Assembly: GCF_902153245.2 (NCBI RefSeq)
Contig: NZ_CABFWF030000014.1
Location: forward strand, 186,001-250,000
Reading direction: 5' to 3'
DNA: 64,000 nt
Origin: Pseudorhizobium endolithicum
GTDB taxonomy: Bacteria > Pseudomonadota > Alphaproteobacteria > Rhizobiales > Rhizobiaceae
A program made the position numbers and the translations under genes. Positions 6,322 to 15,987 of this stretch are shown piece after piece. Position 1 is the stretch's first letter, and each line of letters opens with the position of its first letter. The notes below the pieces were generated by a model. The model was not told the origin of the DNA. It saw only the letters and a list, made by a program, of their open reading frames with translations, and did not search any database.

Positions 6322-8004
6322 ATGCCGGATTTCGCCCTGCCGCCCGAAGCTGCCCTCGGCATCGAGCGGAAATGGTGGCACACCGCCACCGTTTACCAAA
6401 TCTATCCGCGCAGCTTCCGTGACAGCAACGGAGATGGGATCGGCGATCTGCCCGGCATTATCGACCGGCTCGACTATCTCCAGGCCTTGGGTGTGGCCGT
6501 GATCTGGCTTTCGCCGATCTATGCCTCGCCGATGGACGACAACGGCTATGACATCTCGGATTATCAGGCGATCGCGCCGGAGTTCGGCACGCTCGCCGAC
6601 TTCGACCGGTTGGTGGCGCAGGCCCGCCAGCGGGGAATGGGGATCATTCTCGACCTCGTCGTGAACCATACGTCGGACGAGCATCCGTGGTTCACGCAGG
6701 CCCGGCGCTCAAAGGACAACGCTTATCGCGATTTCTATGTCTGGCGGCCGCCGGCGCCCGATGGCGGTCCGCCGAACGATCTCACCTCTTCCTTCGGAGG
6801 GCCGGCCTGGACCTTTGACTCGACGACACAGGAATACTATCTGCACCTCTTCTCGCGGCGCCAGCCGGATCTGAACTGGGAAAATCCTCGGGTCAGAGAC
6901 GAGATCTACCGCATGATGAACTGGTGGCTCGACAGGGGCATTGCCGGTTTCCGGATGGATGTGATCGATCTCATCGGAAAGAAGGTCGATGAAGGAATTA
7001 CCGCGGACGGTCCGCACCTGCACGATTATCTGCAGGAGATGAACCGCAGGACCTTCGGGAGCCGGGACATCCTGACGGTCGGCGAGGCATGGAGCGCGAC
7101 ACCGGGGTCGGCGCTTCTCTATTCCGGACGCGACCGCAAGGAACTGTCCATGGTCTTCCAGTTCGAGCATGTGACCCAGGGCTGGGACGAGGTCCACGGA
7201 AAATGGCGCCCGAAACCGATCGATCTCGTCAAGCTGAAGTCGGTACTCGGGAAATGGCAGCACGCCCTTGCCGAAGATGGATGGAATTCGTTGTTCTGGG
7301 GCAATCACGATCTGCCGCGCGCCGTCTCGCGATATGGCGACGCCAGCGGCTATCATGTGGAATCGGCAAAGATGCTCGCAACCGTGCTGCACCTGATGAA
7401 GGGAACCCCCTTCATCTATCAGGGTGAAGAGATCGGCATGACCAATGTGCCGTTTGCGAGGATCGAGCAGTATCGGGACGTCGAAACCCTCAACATGCAT
7501 CGTCTTCATGTGGAGGCGGGGCTGTCGCCCGAGGAGTTCCTTCGTGGCGCAAACCAGAGCGGCCGCGACAACGCGCGCACGCCGATGCAGTGGAGCACCG
7601 CCCCTCACGGCGGCTTCACGACCGGCTCTCCCTGGATCGAAGTCAACCCTAACTACCCGACGCTGAATGCGGAAAACCAGGTGAACGATGAAAGATCGAT
7701 CTGGAGCCACTACAGGAAACTCATCGCCCTGCGAAAGGAGCATGCGGTCGTGGTCTACGGGACCTTCCAGTCCTGGTTCGACCAGCATCCGGAGGTCTTC
7801 GTCTACACGCGGACCCTCGATCACCAGCAACTCCTGGTCGTTGCCAACTTTGTCCCGCGGGAGGTTGCCCTGACGCTGCCCGGCGAGCTTCAACTCTCCG
7901 GACACTGCCTCATCAGCAACTATTCGCCTCCCCACGAGCTGGGAGAGGAGCTGCATCTGCGGCCGTACGAGGCGTTCGCCCTGCTATGTGCCCCGCCAGC
8001 GTGA
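6322..8004 (+). CDS. GH13 family alpha-glucosidase
   Basis: 560-residue cytoplasmic (no signal peptide) glycoside hydrolase of family 13, similar to oligo-1,6-glucosidase and alpha-glucosidases. It has VYQIYPRSFRDSNGDGIGDL at the start, region I DLVVNHTSDEHPWF, QPDLNWENP, region II GFRMDVIDL with the nucleophile Asp near residue 213, region III VGEAW with the acid/base Glu near 255, and region IV WGNHDLPR near 330. A C-terminal all-beta domain follows. The start at 6322 has GGAG seven bases upstream; 6307 is an alternative in-frame ATG. It likely hydrolyses or transglycosylates alpha-glucosides; the exact linkage is not evident. Confidence 0.9.
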   Translation: MPDFALPPEAALGIERKWWHTATVYQIYPRSFRDSNGDGIGDLPGIIDRLDYLQALGVAVIWLSPIYASPMDDNGYDISDYQAIAPEFGTLADFDRLVAQARQRGMGIILDLVVNHTSDEHPWFTQARRSKDNAYRDFYVWRPPAPDGGPPNDLTSSFGGPAWTFDSTTQEYYLHLFSRRQPDLNWENPRVRDEIYRMMNWWLDRGIAGFRMDVIDLIGKKVDEGITADGPHLHDYLQEMNRRTFGSRDILTVGEAWSATPGSALLYSGRDRKELSMVFQFEHVTQGWDEVHGKWRPKPIDLVKLKSVLGKWQHALAEDGWNSLFWGNHDLPRAVSRYGDASGYHVESAKMLATVLHLMKGTPFIYQGEEIGMTNVPFARIEQYRDVETLNMHRLHVEAGLSPEEFLRGANQSGRDNARTPMQWSTAPHGGFTTGSPWIEVNPNYPTLNAENQVNDERSIWSHYRKLIALRKEHAVVVYGTFQSWFDQHPEVFVYTRTLDHQQLLVVANFVPREVALTLPGELQLSGHCLISNYSPPHELGEELHLRPYEAFALLCAPPA

Positions 8005-8042
8005 AATAGGGTGACATCCGGGTCGTTTCCACCTATGCCTAA

Positions 8043-8122
8043 GGGAGACAGGGGCGCCCGGGCTTGCTTGGGCTGAGAAGTACCCTTTGAACCTGAACCA
8101 GATCATGCTGGCGTAGGGAGTC
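8043..8122 (+). ncRNA. TPP riboswitch (THI element)
   Basis: Conserved THI-box sequence: GGGGCGCCC, then GGCTGAGA (8081-8088), ACCCTTTGAACCTGA (8092-8106) and the closing GCTGGCGTAGGGAG near 8107-8120. It lies just upstream of thiMED. Thiamine pyrophosphate binding is well established for this element and lowers expression of the downstream genes. Confidence 0.97.
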
Positions 8123-8154
8123 GCGCGGGATCGACGGTCCCCTCGCCCTGCCCG

Positions 8155-8169
8155 GCCTTTTCGAAAGGC
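8155..8169 (+). promoter_or_regulatory. SD-sequestering hairpin of the TPP riboswitch expression platform
   Basis: GCCTTT-TCG-AAAGGC is a perfect 6-bp stem. Its 3' arm holds AAAGG (8164-8168), the only plausible ribosome binding site for thiM (GTG at 8173 or 8176). There is no U-run after it, so control is more likely at translation initiation than by termination. Confidence 0.6.
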
Positions 8170-8172
8170 GTC

Positions 8173-8982
8173 GTGGTGAGAACTTCCACATCTTTCTGCG
8201 GTGAACTGCTGGACCTGGTGCGGGAGCGAAATCCGCTCGTGCAATGCATCACCAATGATGTCTCGATGAACATCGCAGCCAATGTCCTTCTCGCCGCGGG
8301 AGCATCGCCTGCCATGGTCAGCGCGGAAGAGGAGGCTGCGGAGTTCGCAGGCATTGCAGCCGCGGTAACGATCAACATAGGTACCCTTTGGGCGGGTGCC
8401 GTGCCCGGAATGAAAGGAGCCGCTCGTGAGGCGGGAACAGCGGCCAAACCCTGGGTTCTCGATCCCGTGGCCCATTATGCCACTGCGTTTCGCAGACAGG
8501 TGGTGAGCGAACTGCTTGAACTGAAACCCACGATAATCCGTGGCAACGCCTCGGAAGTCAGGGCTCTTGCCGGCGATGTCTCGCAGGGGCAGGGCGTCGA
8601 CAGCCGTGACAGCAGCGCTTCGGCACGGGGTTCCGCTCTCACGCTGGCTCGCCGTCACCGATGCATCGTAGCCGTCACCGGAGACACCGACTTCGTGACG
8701 GACGGAACACGATCCGCCGTCATCGAAGGCGGCTCGCCGCTGATGCCGAAGGTGACGGCCCTCGGATGCGCGCTGACCTGCCTGACCGGCGCCTTCGCGG
8801 CGGTAGCCCCCGGCCAGCCCTTCGAAGCGACCATTGCCGCACTTGCCCTATTCTCCGTCTGCGGCGAGGACGCGAGCCATCGGGCCCAAGGTCCGGGTTC
8901 CTTCCAGCCCTTGTTCCTCGACGCTTTGGCGGCGATCGGCCCGCAGCGGCTGGATGCAGAGGCGAGGATAAGCCTGCAATGA
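8173..8982 (+). CDS. thiM: Hydroxyethylthiazole kinase
   Basis: 269-residue ThiM; phosphorylates 4-methyl-5-(2-hydroxyethyl)thiazole for thiamine salvage. Seen: NPLVQCITNDVSMNIAANVL, AGASPAMVSAEEE, LDPVAHYAT, IIRGNASEVRALAG, and GCALTCLTGAFAA near the C-terminus where the catalytic Cys of the family lies. It starts at GTG (8173); a second GTG at 8176 is better spaced from the AAAGG site. It is the first gene after the TPP riboswitch and overlaps thiE by 4 bases. Confidence 0.95.
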   Translation: MVRTSTSFCGELLDLVRERNPLVQCITNDVSMNIAANVLLAAGASPAMVSAEEEAAEFAGIAAAVTINIGTLWAGAVPGMKGAAREAGTAAKPWVLDPVAHYATAFRRQVVSELLELKPTIIRGNASEVRALAGDVSQGQGVDSRDSSASARGSALTLARRHRCIVAVTGDTDFVTDGTRSAVIEGGSPLMPKVTALGCALTCLTGAFAAVAPGQPFEATIAALALFSVCGEDASHRAQGPGSFQPLFLDALAAIGPQRLDAEARISLQ

Positions 8983-9617
8983 GACACGAACTCGACCTGA
9001 GCCTTTATCTCGTGCTTGATCCGGTCCTATGCGGCCACATCGGGATGGAAGCCACCGCACGTCTCGCAGCCGCGGGCGGCGCGACCCTCGTGCAACTTCG
9101 CGACAAGACAGCCGACAAGGCGAGCCTGATATCGAAGGGCAAGGCGCTCAAGTCGGCGTTGGCGGAATACCGGATTCCCCTGATCGTCAATGACGATGTC
9201 GAGGCCGCCGTCGAGATCGGCGCCGACGGCGTGCATGTGGGGCAGGGCGACATGGCTGCTGCGGCTGCCCGTGCCGTAGTCGGAAACCGGCTCATCCTCG
9301 GCCTCTCTGTCGAAACAGAGGAACTGGCTCGCGCGGTCGATCCTGCCGTCGTGGACTATGTCGGCGTCGGCCCTGTCTTCGCGACGGCAACCAAGCCGGA
9401 TCACAAGCAACCGATCGGCCTCGACGGGCTGTCGCGGATCGTTGCTGCCTCTCCTGTCCCGGCGGTGGCGATCGGCGGCTTGAAGCAGATGCACGTCGCT
9501 TCCGTACTTTCGGCCGGTGCGCGGGGTCTCGCGGTCGTGTCGGCCATATGCGGCAACGCGGATCCACAGCAGGCCGCCATGGGGTTTGCGCGGGAAATCA
9601 GGAAGGTGCGGACGTGA
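8979..9617 (+). CDS. thiE: Thiamine phosphate synthase
   Basis: 212-residue TIM-barrel enzyme joining HMP pyrophosphate and thiazole phosphate to give thiamine phosphate. Motifs: [61 protein letters not shown]. The ATG at 8979 overlaps the thiM stop (ATGA); longer frames upstream would run through thiM and are rejected. Its end overlaps the thiD GTG by four bases. Confidence 0.95.
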   Translation: MRHELDLSLYLVLDPVLCGHIGMEATARLAAAGGATLVQLRDKTADKASLISKGKALKSALAEYRIPLIVNDDVEAAVEIGADGVHVGQGDMAAAAARAVVGNRLILGLSVETEELARAVDPAVVDYVGVGPVFATATKPDHKQPIGLDGLSRIVAASPVPAVAIGGLKQMHVASVLSAGARGLAVVSAICGNADPQQAAMGFAREIRKVRT

Positions 9618-10432
9618 CGTCGAACATCCTCTCCATTGCCGGCTCCGATCCATCGGGCGGCGCCGGTATCCAGGCGGATCTCAAGACCTTTGCTGCCCGC
9701 GGCACGTACGGGATGTCGGTCCTGACCGCACTTACCGCACAGAACACCCGAGGCGTCTTCGGCGTCCATTTCGTACCCGCAGCCTTTGTCGCCGATCAGC
9801 TCCGGGCGGTCCTGGACGACATCCAGGTAGACGCGATCAAGATCGGGATGATCGGCAATGCCGAGATCGCCGAGGCGATCGCCGACATACTGGCTGATCG
9901 CCCGCACATCCCCATTGTCCTCGATCCCGTCATGGTGGCCAAGGGTGGTGCGCCACTTCTGGAGGCGGATGCCGTCGAGGCGGTCCGGACGCGGCTTCTT
10001 CCCCTGGCGGCACTCATCACACCCAACCTCCCGGAGGCTGCGGCCCTGCTCCGTCGGTCCGAAGCCACGGATCGCACGGAAATGGCGGTGCAGGCGGACG
10101 CGCTCCGTCGCATGGGGCCACAGGCGGTGCTGGTCAAGGGCGGCCACCTTGAATCGGCGGAAAGTCCCGATGTGCTGATAGATTCGAACGGAACGACATG
10201 GTTCGAGTCCCCTCGCCTTCATACGCGGAACACCCATGGAACCGGCTGCACCTTGTCGTCCGCCATCGCAGCGGAGATGGGCAAGGGCAGCGGCATTGCT
10301 GAGGCTGTCCGTGCTGCCAAGCACTATCTGGCAACGGCGATCGAACGCTCACACGAGCTGCAGGCAGGCTCCGGCCACGGGCCCGTCCATCACTTCCACG
10401 AGCAGTGGCAGCCGGCGAACGATTGCCGATGA
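9614..10432 (+). CDS. thiD: Hydroxymethylpyrimidine/phosphomethylpyrimidine kinase
   Basis: 272-residue ribokinase-fold enzyme making HMP pyrophosphate. The start is GTG (9614) directly before [20 protein letters not shown], the family N-terminus, overlapping thiE by four bases; an upstream ATG in the frame falls inside thiE. Further motifs are [34 protein letters not shown] and [12 protein letters not shown] with the catalytic Asp position replaced by the Cys typical of ThiD. It closes a salvage-type thiMED operon; de novo genes (thiC, thiG) are not in the window. Confidence 0.95.
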   Translation: MTSNILSIAGSDPSGGAGIQADLKTFAARGTYGMSVLTALTAQNTRGVFGVHFVPAAFVADQLRAVLDDIQVDAIKIGMIGNAEIAEAIADILADRPHIPIVLDPVMVAKGGAPLLEADAVEAVRTRLLPLAALITPNLPEAAALLRRSEATDRTEMAVQADALRRMGPQAVLVKGGHLESAESPDVLIDSNGTTWFESPRLHTRNTHGTGCTLSSAIAAEMGKGSGIAEAVRAAKHYLATAIERSHELQAGSGHGPVHHFHEQWQPANDCR

Positions 10433-10469
10433 GGCAACAGCCGCCTGTCTAAACCGACGAACCCGACCC

Positions 10470-11963
10470 TCAGTCGAGCCTCATGGTACCCTCGGTCCGC
10501 ACCCGCTCGTGCCATGACAAGGCCTCCTCCAGAAGATGGGGCGTGTGGCCACCACGGGTGCAGGCCCGTTCGAAATAACCGGAGAGCGCCTCGCGGAAAT
10601 CAGGATGGGAGCAGTTTCGGATGATCTCCACAGCGCGCTCCCGCGGTGCCAGTTCCCGCAGGTCGGCCAGGCCGTTTTCGGTCACGATGATATCCACGTC
10701 ATGCTCGTTGTGGTCCACATGCGGCACCATCGGCACGATAGAGGATATCTTCCCGTCCTTCGCCAGTGATTTCGTGACGAAGATCGAGAGATAGGCATTA
10801 CGGGCAAAGTCGCCGGAACCCCCAATCCCGTTCATCATATGGGTGCCGTTGACATGGGTGGAGTTCACATTGCCGTAGATATCGACTTCCAGCGCCGTAT
10901 TGATGCCGATCACCCCGAGGCGGCGAATGACCTCGGGATGGTTGCTGATCTCCTGGGGGCGGAGCACGAGATGCTCCTTGTACTTGTGGAAATCCGAAAA
11001 CACCCGCTCGGCGCAGGCCGAGGACAAGGTGATCGAGGAGCCCGACGCGAAGGCGAGCTTGCCGGCGTCGAAAAGATCGAACGTGCTGTCCTGCAGCACT
11101 TCGCTGTACATGCGCAGGTGATGGAACGGCCCATCGGCCAGCCCCGTCAGAACCGAATTGGCGATGGTACCTATACCCGCCTGCAGCGGCTGCAAGGTCA
11201 GGTCCAGGCGTCCCTTCTCGACCTCGGCCTCGAAGAAGCGGATGAGGTGCGAAGCGATTGCCCCGGTGTCGTCATCCTGGGGCTCGATGGTCGAGGCGCT
11301 ATCCTTCTCGTCGGTGACGACGATCGCGGCGATCTTATCCGGATCGATCGGCACGTACGGGAAGCCGACGCGGCTGTCGCAGGTGACCACGGGAATCGGA
11401 ACGCGCGACGGACGTCTTCCCGGAAAATAGATGTCGTGCAGACCTTCGAGTTCCGCCGGCTGGCTAAGATTGATCTCGACGATGATCTTCTTCGCCAGCA
11501 CGGCAAAGCTAGCGGAGTTGCCCACGGAGGTGGAAGGAACCAGCCCCCCGTCTTCCGTGATGGCGGCCGCCTCGACGATGGCATAATCGATCGGCCCGAG
11601 CTGGTTGGAACGCAGGTGCTCCACCGTCTCCGACAAATGCTGGTCGATGAACATCACCTCACCGCGGTTGATGGCGGCGCGGAGCGTTCTGTCGGCCTGG
11701 AACGGCATGCGACGCGCAAGAACCTTCGCCTCGGTCAGCATCCGGTCCACGTCATGCCCGAGCGACGCGCCGGTTATCAAGGTGATCTTGAAAGGATCGG
11801 TTTTCGCGCGTGCGGCCATGGCGATCGGAACCGCCTTTGCATCACCGGCCCTCGTGAACCCGCTCATGCCGATGATCATGCCGTCCCGGATCAGGGCGGC
11901 TGCCTGCTCGGGGGTTACGATCCTGTCCAGAAGGGCGGGGCGTCGGATGCGGTCGGCAATCAT
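10470..11963 (-). CDS. Acetyl-CoA hydrolase/CoA-transferase family (succinyl-CoA:acetate type)
   Basis: 497-residue class I CoA-transferase. The start at 11963 (MIADRIRRPALLDRIVTPE) has an AAGAGA site five bases upstream; the longer frame to 12074 has no support. Features are GMSGFTRAGDAKAVP near the N-terminus, LITGASLGHDVDRML, and MYSEVLQDSTFDLFDAGK holding the Glu expected to form the CoA thioester. The GIGGSGDFARNAYLSIF and LADLRELAPRERA segments are as in succinyl-CoA:acetate CoA-transferases. It follows the FdhF-like gene on the same strand, 149 bases downstream, and may be the last gene of the Liv operon. Confidence 0.87.
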   Translation of the reverse strand: MIADRIRRPALLDRIVTPEQAAALIRDGMIIGMSGFTRAGDAKAVPIAMAARAKTDPFKITLITGASLGHDVDRMLTEAKVLARRMPFQADRTLRAAINRGEVMFIDQHLSETVEHLRSNQLGPIDYAIVEAAAITEDGGLVPSTSVGNSASFAVLAKKIIVEINLSQPAELEGLHDIYFPGRRPSRVPIPVVTCDSRVGFPYVPIDPDKIAAIVVTDEKDSASTIEPQDDDTGAIASHLIRFFEAEVEKGRLDLTLQPLQAGIGTIANSVLTGLADGPFHHLRMYSEVLQDSTFDLFDAGKLAFASGSSITLSSACAERVFSDFHKYKEHLVLRPQEISNHPEVIRRLGVIGINTALEVDIYGNVNSTHVNGTHMMNGIGGSGDFARNAYLSIFVTKSLAKDGKISSIVPMVPHVDHNEHDVDIIVTENGLADLRELAPRERAVEIIRNCSHPDFREALSGYFERACTRGGHTPHLLEEALSWHERVRTEGTMRLD

Positions 11964-12111
11964 CTTTGTCTCTTCTTTCGATTTCACGTCGTCAACGGCC
12001 CGAGGCGGCAAATGGCCGGCGCAACGGTCCCAGGCGGCGCGCCGGACCGTAGGAGGGGGCCGGCCTGGCGACATTGATCGGTATCAAGAACAGCGCCCGG
12101 TGGTCCAGCGG

Positions 12112-14412
12112 CTATTCCGCGGCTTGAAGTCCAATCCCGGCGGGGACCACGCGAACGGGCACCGACTTCGCCGCCGGCACCTTGCTCTTCTCCGCATGCT
12201 GCCAAAGCGGGATGAGAACATTGCATTCCGGATAATAGGCGCCGCAGCATCCCGGCGGAATGTCGTATTCGACTGCCCGCAGCCCCGAAAGCGTACGGGG
12301 CACATTGTCGCTCGCCTCCGTCTGAAGCGACACCTGTGCGCCGTCTTCGATCTTCAGCCGGGCCATGTCCTGCCGATTGAGAAGGAGGACGTCACGCGTC
12401 CCCTCGATACCTCGGAAGCGGTCACGATAGCCGTAGATCGTCGTATTGAACTGATCGTTGCTGCGCAGGGTGATCAATCGCAGCACGTGGGGGTCGTTGC
12501 CTGTATCGAAGCTCGCCGAGAGCGCCTGGGGCAGCTTGAAGTTCGCCTTGCCGGTCTCCGTCTCCCATTTGCGTTCCCGCGCCGCGAGCGGCTTTTCCAT
12601 CCCTCCGGGTGTCCACATACGTCTATTGAAGTCCTTGAACACCTTCGGGTAGGTAGCCTCGATCGCATCGCGAATCTTACCGTAGTCGGCAACCCATTCC
12701 TCCCACGGCACCTTCGGGTTCTCGGGAAGGGCGGCCTTCGCAATACCTGCGACGATCGCCGGTTCGGACCGGAGTTGATCGCTAACCGGGCGATAGCGGC
12801 CAACGGAGGCATGGAAGCACGAGGTGGAATCTTCCACCGTGACGACCTGTGGCCCGTTCGCCTGCTCATCCCGTTCCAGCCTTCCGAGGCAGGGAAGAAG
12901 ATAGGCCACTTCGCCGTTGAAGAGGTGGCTGCGATTGAGCTTCGTCGCCACCTGCACGGTCAGGCGCATGCGGGGCCAGGCCTCCTCCATCGGGCCGGTT
13001 TCCGGAACCGCGCGCAGGAAGTTGCCGCCGAGGCCGATGAAACCCCTCACGTCACCATTCAGGATGGCGCGGCAGGCATCCACCGTCGTGAGCCCCTCTT
13101 CGCGAGGCGGGTCGAAGCCGTAGAGCTCCGCGAGTTTGTCCAGCGGCACCAAGGAAGGCTTTTCCGCGATACCGACCGTACGCTGCCCCTGCACGTTGGA
13201 ATGGCCGCGCACGGGGCAGATGCCGCCACCGGGTTTGCCGATATTGCCGCGCAACAACAGGAAATTGACGAGCGTCTGAATGGTGGTGACGCCGAGCTTG
13301 TGCTGGGTCAGCCCCATGCCATAGATGCCCATGACCGCATTGGAGCGGGCGTAGATCGCCGCTGCCTCCTCCATCTCCGAGCGACTGAGACCCGCCTCCT
13401 TCTCGAGGACGGCCCAGGACTGCTCCTCGACGAAGCTGCGAAACGCATCGAAGCCCTGCGTATGCTGCGACAGGAAGGCGTGATCCAGAATGCCGCCCGA
13501 GGCCGCCTCGCGTTCGAAGAGCGACTTGCACATCCCGATCATCGCCGCGATATCCCCGCCGGCTTTCACCTGATAGTAGCGTTCCGAGATCCGGGTTTCG
13601 GCGCCGGTCAGCATCTCCGACGGGCTTTGGGGATTGGTGAAGCGCTCCAGCCCCCGTTCCTTGAGCGGATTGAAGGTCACGATCGAGCAGCCGCGTCTGG
13701 ATGCCTCCTGCAACTGGTGGAGCATCCGGGGGCTGTTCGACCCGGGATTCTGGCCGAAGAAAAAGATCGCATCGGTACGCTCGAAATCATCCAGCCGGAC
13801 CGTCCCGACCGGCTGGCCGATGCTTTCCGGCAAAGCGACGGAGGTCGATTCGTGACACATGTTCGAGCTGTCCGGCAGGTTGTTGTTGCCGTAGAGCCGC
13901 GCCAGGAGCTGGTACATGTATGACGTTTCAAGGGAAGCCCGGCCGGAGGCATAGAAAACGACCTGTTTCGGGTCTTCAGCCCGGATCCGCCCCAACTCCT
14001 CCCCGATCTCGGAAAATGCCGCATCCCAGTCCACCGGCACATACCGGTCGGACGCGTGATCGAACCGCAGCGGATGGGTCAGCCGTCCCGTTATTTCGAG
14101 GTGGTGGTCGTCCCAGCTCCGAAGTTCTGCGGCGGTGTGGCCGGAAAAGAACTCCGGTGTCGCACGCCTCGACGTCAGCTCCCAAAACGTCGCCTTGGCC
14201 CCGTTCTCGCAGAACTCAGCCGGGTGCGGCTCTGCGGGCTTTGCCCAGGCACAGCTTACGCACGCAAAGCCTTTCGGCTTGTTCTGTCGCAGCAGCGCGT
14301 CGGCGGTCGCCAGCCGGACGCGCGAGCGCAGCGCATTGCGGAACAGAGACTTGACCGATCCCCACCCCCCGGCCGGCCCCGAATAGTACCTGATACGCTG
14401 ATGTGCCTGCAT
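12112..14412 (-). CDS. FdhF/YdeP family molybdopterin oxidoreductase
   Basis: 766-residue molybdopterin-guanine-dinucleotide protein of the FdhF/YdeP group. It has CVSCAWAKP and nearby Cys residues for a possible Fe-S cluster at the N-terminus, VVFYASGRASLETSYMYQLL, NMCHESTSVALPESIG, FFFGQNPGSNSPR, GNIGKPGGGICPVRGHSNVQ, and a C-terminal cofactor-binding domain (LRSNDQFNTTIYGYRDRF). YdeP relatives have no firmly proven substrate; formate is a guess from the family name. No fdhD or fdh subunit genes are nearby. It lies 113 bases after the ABC ATPase genes on the same strand. Confidence 0.88.
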   Translation of the reverse strand: MQAHQRIRYYSGPAGGWGSVKSLFRNALRSRVRLATADALLRQNKPKGFACVSCAWAKPAEPHPAEFCENGAKATFWELTSRRATPEFFSGHTAAELRSWDDHHLEITGRLTHPLRFDHASDRYVPVDWDAAFSEIGEELGRIRAEDPKQVVFYASGRASLETSYMYQLLARLYGNNNLPDSSNMCHESTSVALPESIGQPVGTVRLDDFERTDAIFFFGQNPGSNSPRMLHQLQEASRRGCSIVTFNPLKERGLERFTNPQSPSEMLTGAETRISERYYQVKAGGDIAAMIGMCKSLFEREAASGGILDHAFLSQHTQGFDAFRSFVEEQSWAVLEKEAGLSRSEMEEAAAIYARSNAVMGIYGMGLTQHKLGVTTIQTLVNFLLLRGNIGKPGGGICPVRGHSNVQGQRTVGIAEKPSLVPLDKLAELYGFDPPREEGLTTVDACRAILNGDVRGFIGLGGNFLRAVPETGPMEEAWPRMRLTVQVATKLNRSHLFNGEVAYLLPCLGRLERDEQANGPQVVTVEDSTSCFHASVGRYRPVSDQLRSEPAIVAGIAKAALPENPKVPWEEWVADYGKIRDAIEATYPKVFKDFNRRMWTPGGMEKPLAARERKWETETGKANFKLPQALSASFDTGNDPHVLRLITLRSNDQFNTTIYGYRDRFRGIEGTRDVLLLNRQDMARLKIEDGAQVSLQTEASDNVPRTLSGLRAVEYDIPPGCCGAYYPECNVLIPLWQHAEKSKVPAAKSVPVRVVPAGIGLQAAE

Positions 14413-14524
14413 GTCCGGATCCCCATGTCGGCTGTAACGGCCTTCGTGGGTAATCCGGAGGTCATGCCATGGTTCCCTCCACCATGCGGCAGAGCGGCAC
14501 GCACATGAGAAATCCGTGGGCGGA

Positions 14525-15247
14525 TCAGGCGGAAGTGCCTATGCGGGAGACGGCCAGATGCTCCGCCATCACGTCATCATTGACGAGGAGTTCGGCACTG
14601 CTGCCGTGGTGGACGATCGATCCACGGTCTAGGATGAGGGCGTCGTCCGACAGCGGCAGAATCTTACGCGCCTTCTGCTCGATGATGATGGCCGATATGC
14701 CCTCGCTCCGGACGATCTGGCGGAGTGCGGCAAGCAATTCATCCACGATGATGGGCGCTAGCCCCTCCAGCGGCTCGTCAAGCAGCAGCAGCCTGGGATT
14801 GACCATCAGCGCCCGACCGACCGCAAGCATCTGCTGCTCGCCGCCGGACAACTGGTTGCCGAGATTGCGGCGTCTCTCCTCCAGCCGCGGGAACATCGCG
14901 AAGACGCGCTTGAGGGTCCATGGGCCGGATCTCGCGATCGCCGTAAGGTTTTCCTCGACCGTCAGTGACTTGAAGATGTTCCGCTCCTGCGGCACCCAGC
15001 CGATGCCGGCAGCCGCACGCCGGTCCGCACGAAGGCGGGTGATATCCTGCCCGAGAAGATGAATCCTGCCTGCATGATGCGTGGTCAAGCCTGCGATCGT
15101 GTCGACCAGCGTGGTCTTGCCGGTACCATTGCGCCCCAGCAGGGCGAGCGTGCGCCCCTCCTCGATCGTCAGGCTTATGCCTGAAAGAACAGCCGCCTCA
15201 CCATAGCCGGCCGCCAGGCCGTCGATCACCAGAAGCGGCCGGGTCAT
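14525..15247 (-). CDS. livF: Branched-chain amino acid-type ABC transporter ATPase (LivF)
   Basis: 240-residue ATPase: Walker A GRNGTGKTT, signature LSGGEQQMLAVGRAL, Walker B LLLLDEPLEGLAP. The last phrase is the hallmark of LivF. It overlaps livG by four bases. Part of a five-gene HAAT importer read from 19098 down; the ligand is unknown, as HAAT systems also carry amides, aromatic acids and short carboxylates. Confidence 0.92.
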   Translation of the reverse strand: MTRPLLVIDGLAAGYGEAAVLSGISLTIEEGRTLALLGRNGTGKTTLVDTIAGLTTHHAGRIHLLGQDITRLRADRRAAAGIGWVPQERNIFKSLTVEENLTAIARSGPWTLKRVFAMFPRLEERRRNLGNQLSGGEQQMLAVGRALMVNPRLLLLDEPLEGLAPIIVDELLAALRQIVRSEGISAIIIEQKARKILPLSDDALILDRGSIVHHGSSAELLVNDDVMAEHLAVSRIGTSA

Positions 15248-15987
15248 GCGCTCTCTCCCAGGTAGACCGCCTTGACGCGCGCATCGTTGGCGACCTCCGT
15301 TGCCGGCCCTTCCGCAAAGATCGCGCCGGCAACCAGGACCGTGATGCAGGTCGCAAACGAGAAGACCAGGTCCATGTCGTGCTCGATCAGCAGGACGGTG
15401 ACGTCGCCCGGAAGATCCGACACGATCTTGAGCACCTCGTGTCGTTCATCCTCCGGAACGCCCGCGGCGGGTTCGTCGAGAAGCAGCACGCGGGGCTTCG
15501 AGGCGAATGCCAGCGCGATTTCGAGGAGGCGCTGCTTCCCGTAGGCCAGGGTCGCGGTGCGCTGGCCCATCACCGACCCCAGTCCGAAGCGCGACAGGAG
15601 TTCGGCCGCCTCATCCACGACATCATCAAAGCTGCCAAGGTCGCGGACAAGGTTGCCGCCGATCCCGTCACGTTCGCCGATGGCCAGAGCCAGTGTCTCC
15701 AGGGGCGTATATTCACCGAACAGCTGGTTGATCTGAAACGTTCGGGTGATGCCCTTCTTGACCCGTCGATGGGCCGGAAGCGCGGTGATGTCCTCTCCTT
15801 CAAGGAGAATGCACCCCGCGCTTGGCTTCAGTACTCCGGTCAGGAGATTGATCAGAGTCGTCTTGCCCGCACCGTTCGGGCCGATCAGTGCATGCCGCGC
15901 TCCCCTTTCCACCCTCAGACTCACGTCGTTCGTAACGACGAAGGCGCCGAAGCGGCGTTTCAATCCCTGGGTCTCCAACGCGATCAT
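15244..15987 (-). CDS. livG: Branched-chain amino acid-type ABC transporter ATPase (LivG)
   Basis: 247-residue ATPase: Walker A GPNGAGKTT, LAYGKQRLLEIALA in the signature position, Walker B VLLLDEPAAG, and ITRTFQINQLFGE. The start at 15987 creates the ATGA overlap with livM, as for the other gene junctions, and is preferred over 16038. Confidence 0.92.
   Translation of the reverse strand: MIALETQGLKRRFGAFVVTNDVSLRVERGARHALIGPNGAGKTTLINLLTGVLKPSAGCILLEGEDITALPAHRRVKKGITRTFQINQLFGEYTPLETLALAIGERDGIGGNLVRDLGSFDDVVDEAAELLSRFGLGSVMGQRTATLAYGKQRLLEIALAFASKPRVLLLDEPAAGVPEDERHEVLKIVSDLPGDVTVLLIEHDMDLVFSFATCITVLVAGAIFAEGPATEVANDARVKAVYLGESA

Noticed and set aside
11605..13923. 772-codon plus-strand ORF opposite the CoA-transferase and FdhF-like genes
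   Set aside because: Antisense shadow of two well-supported genes; low-complexity His/Arg/Gly composition.
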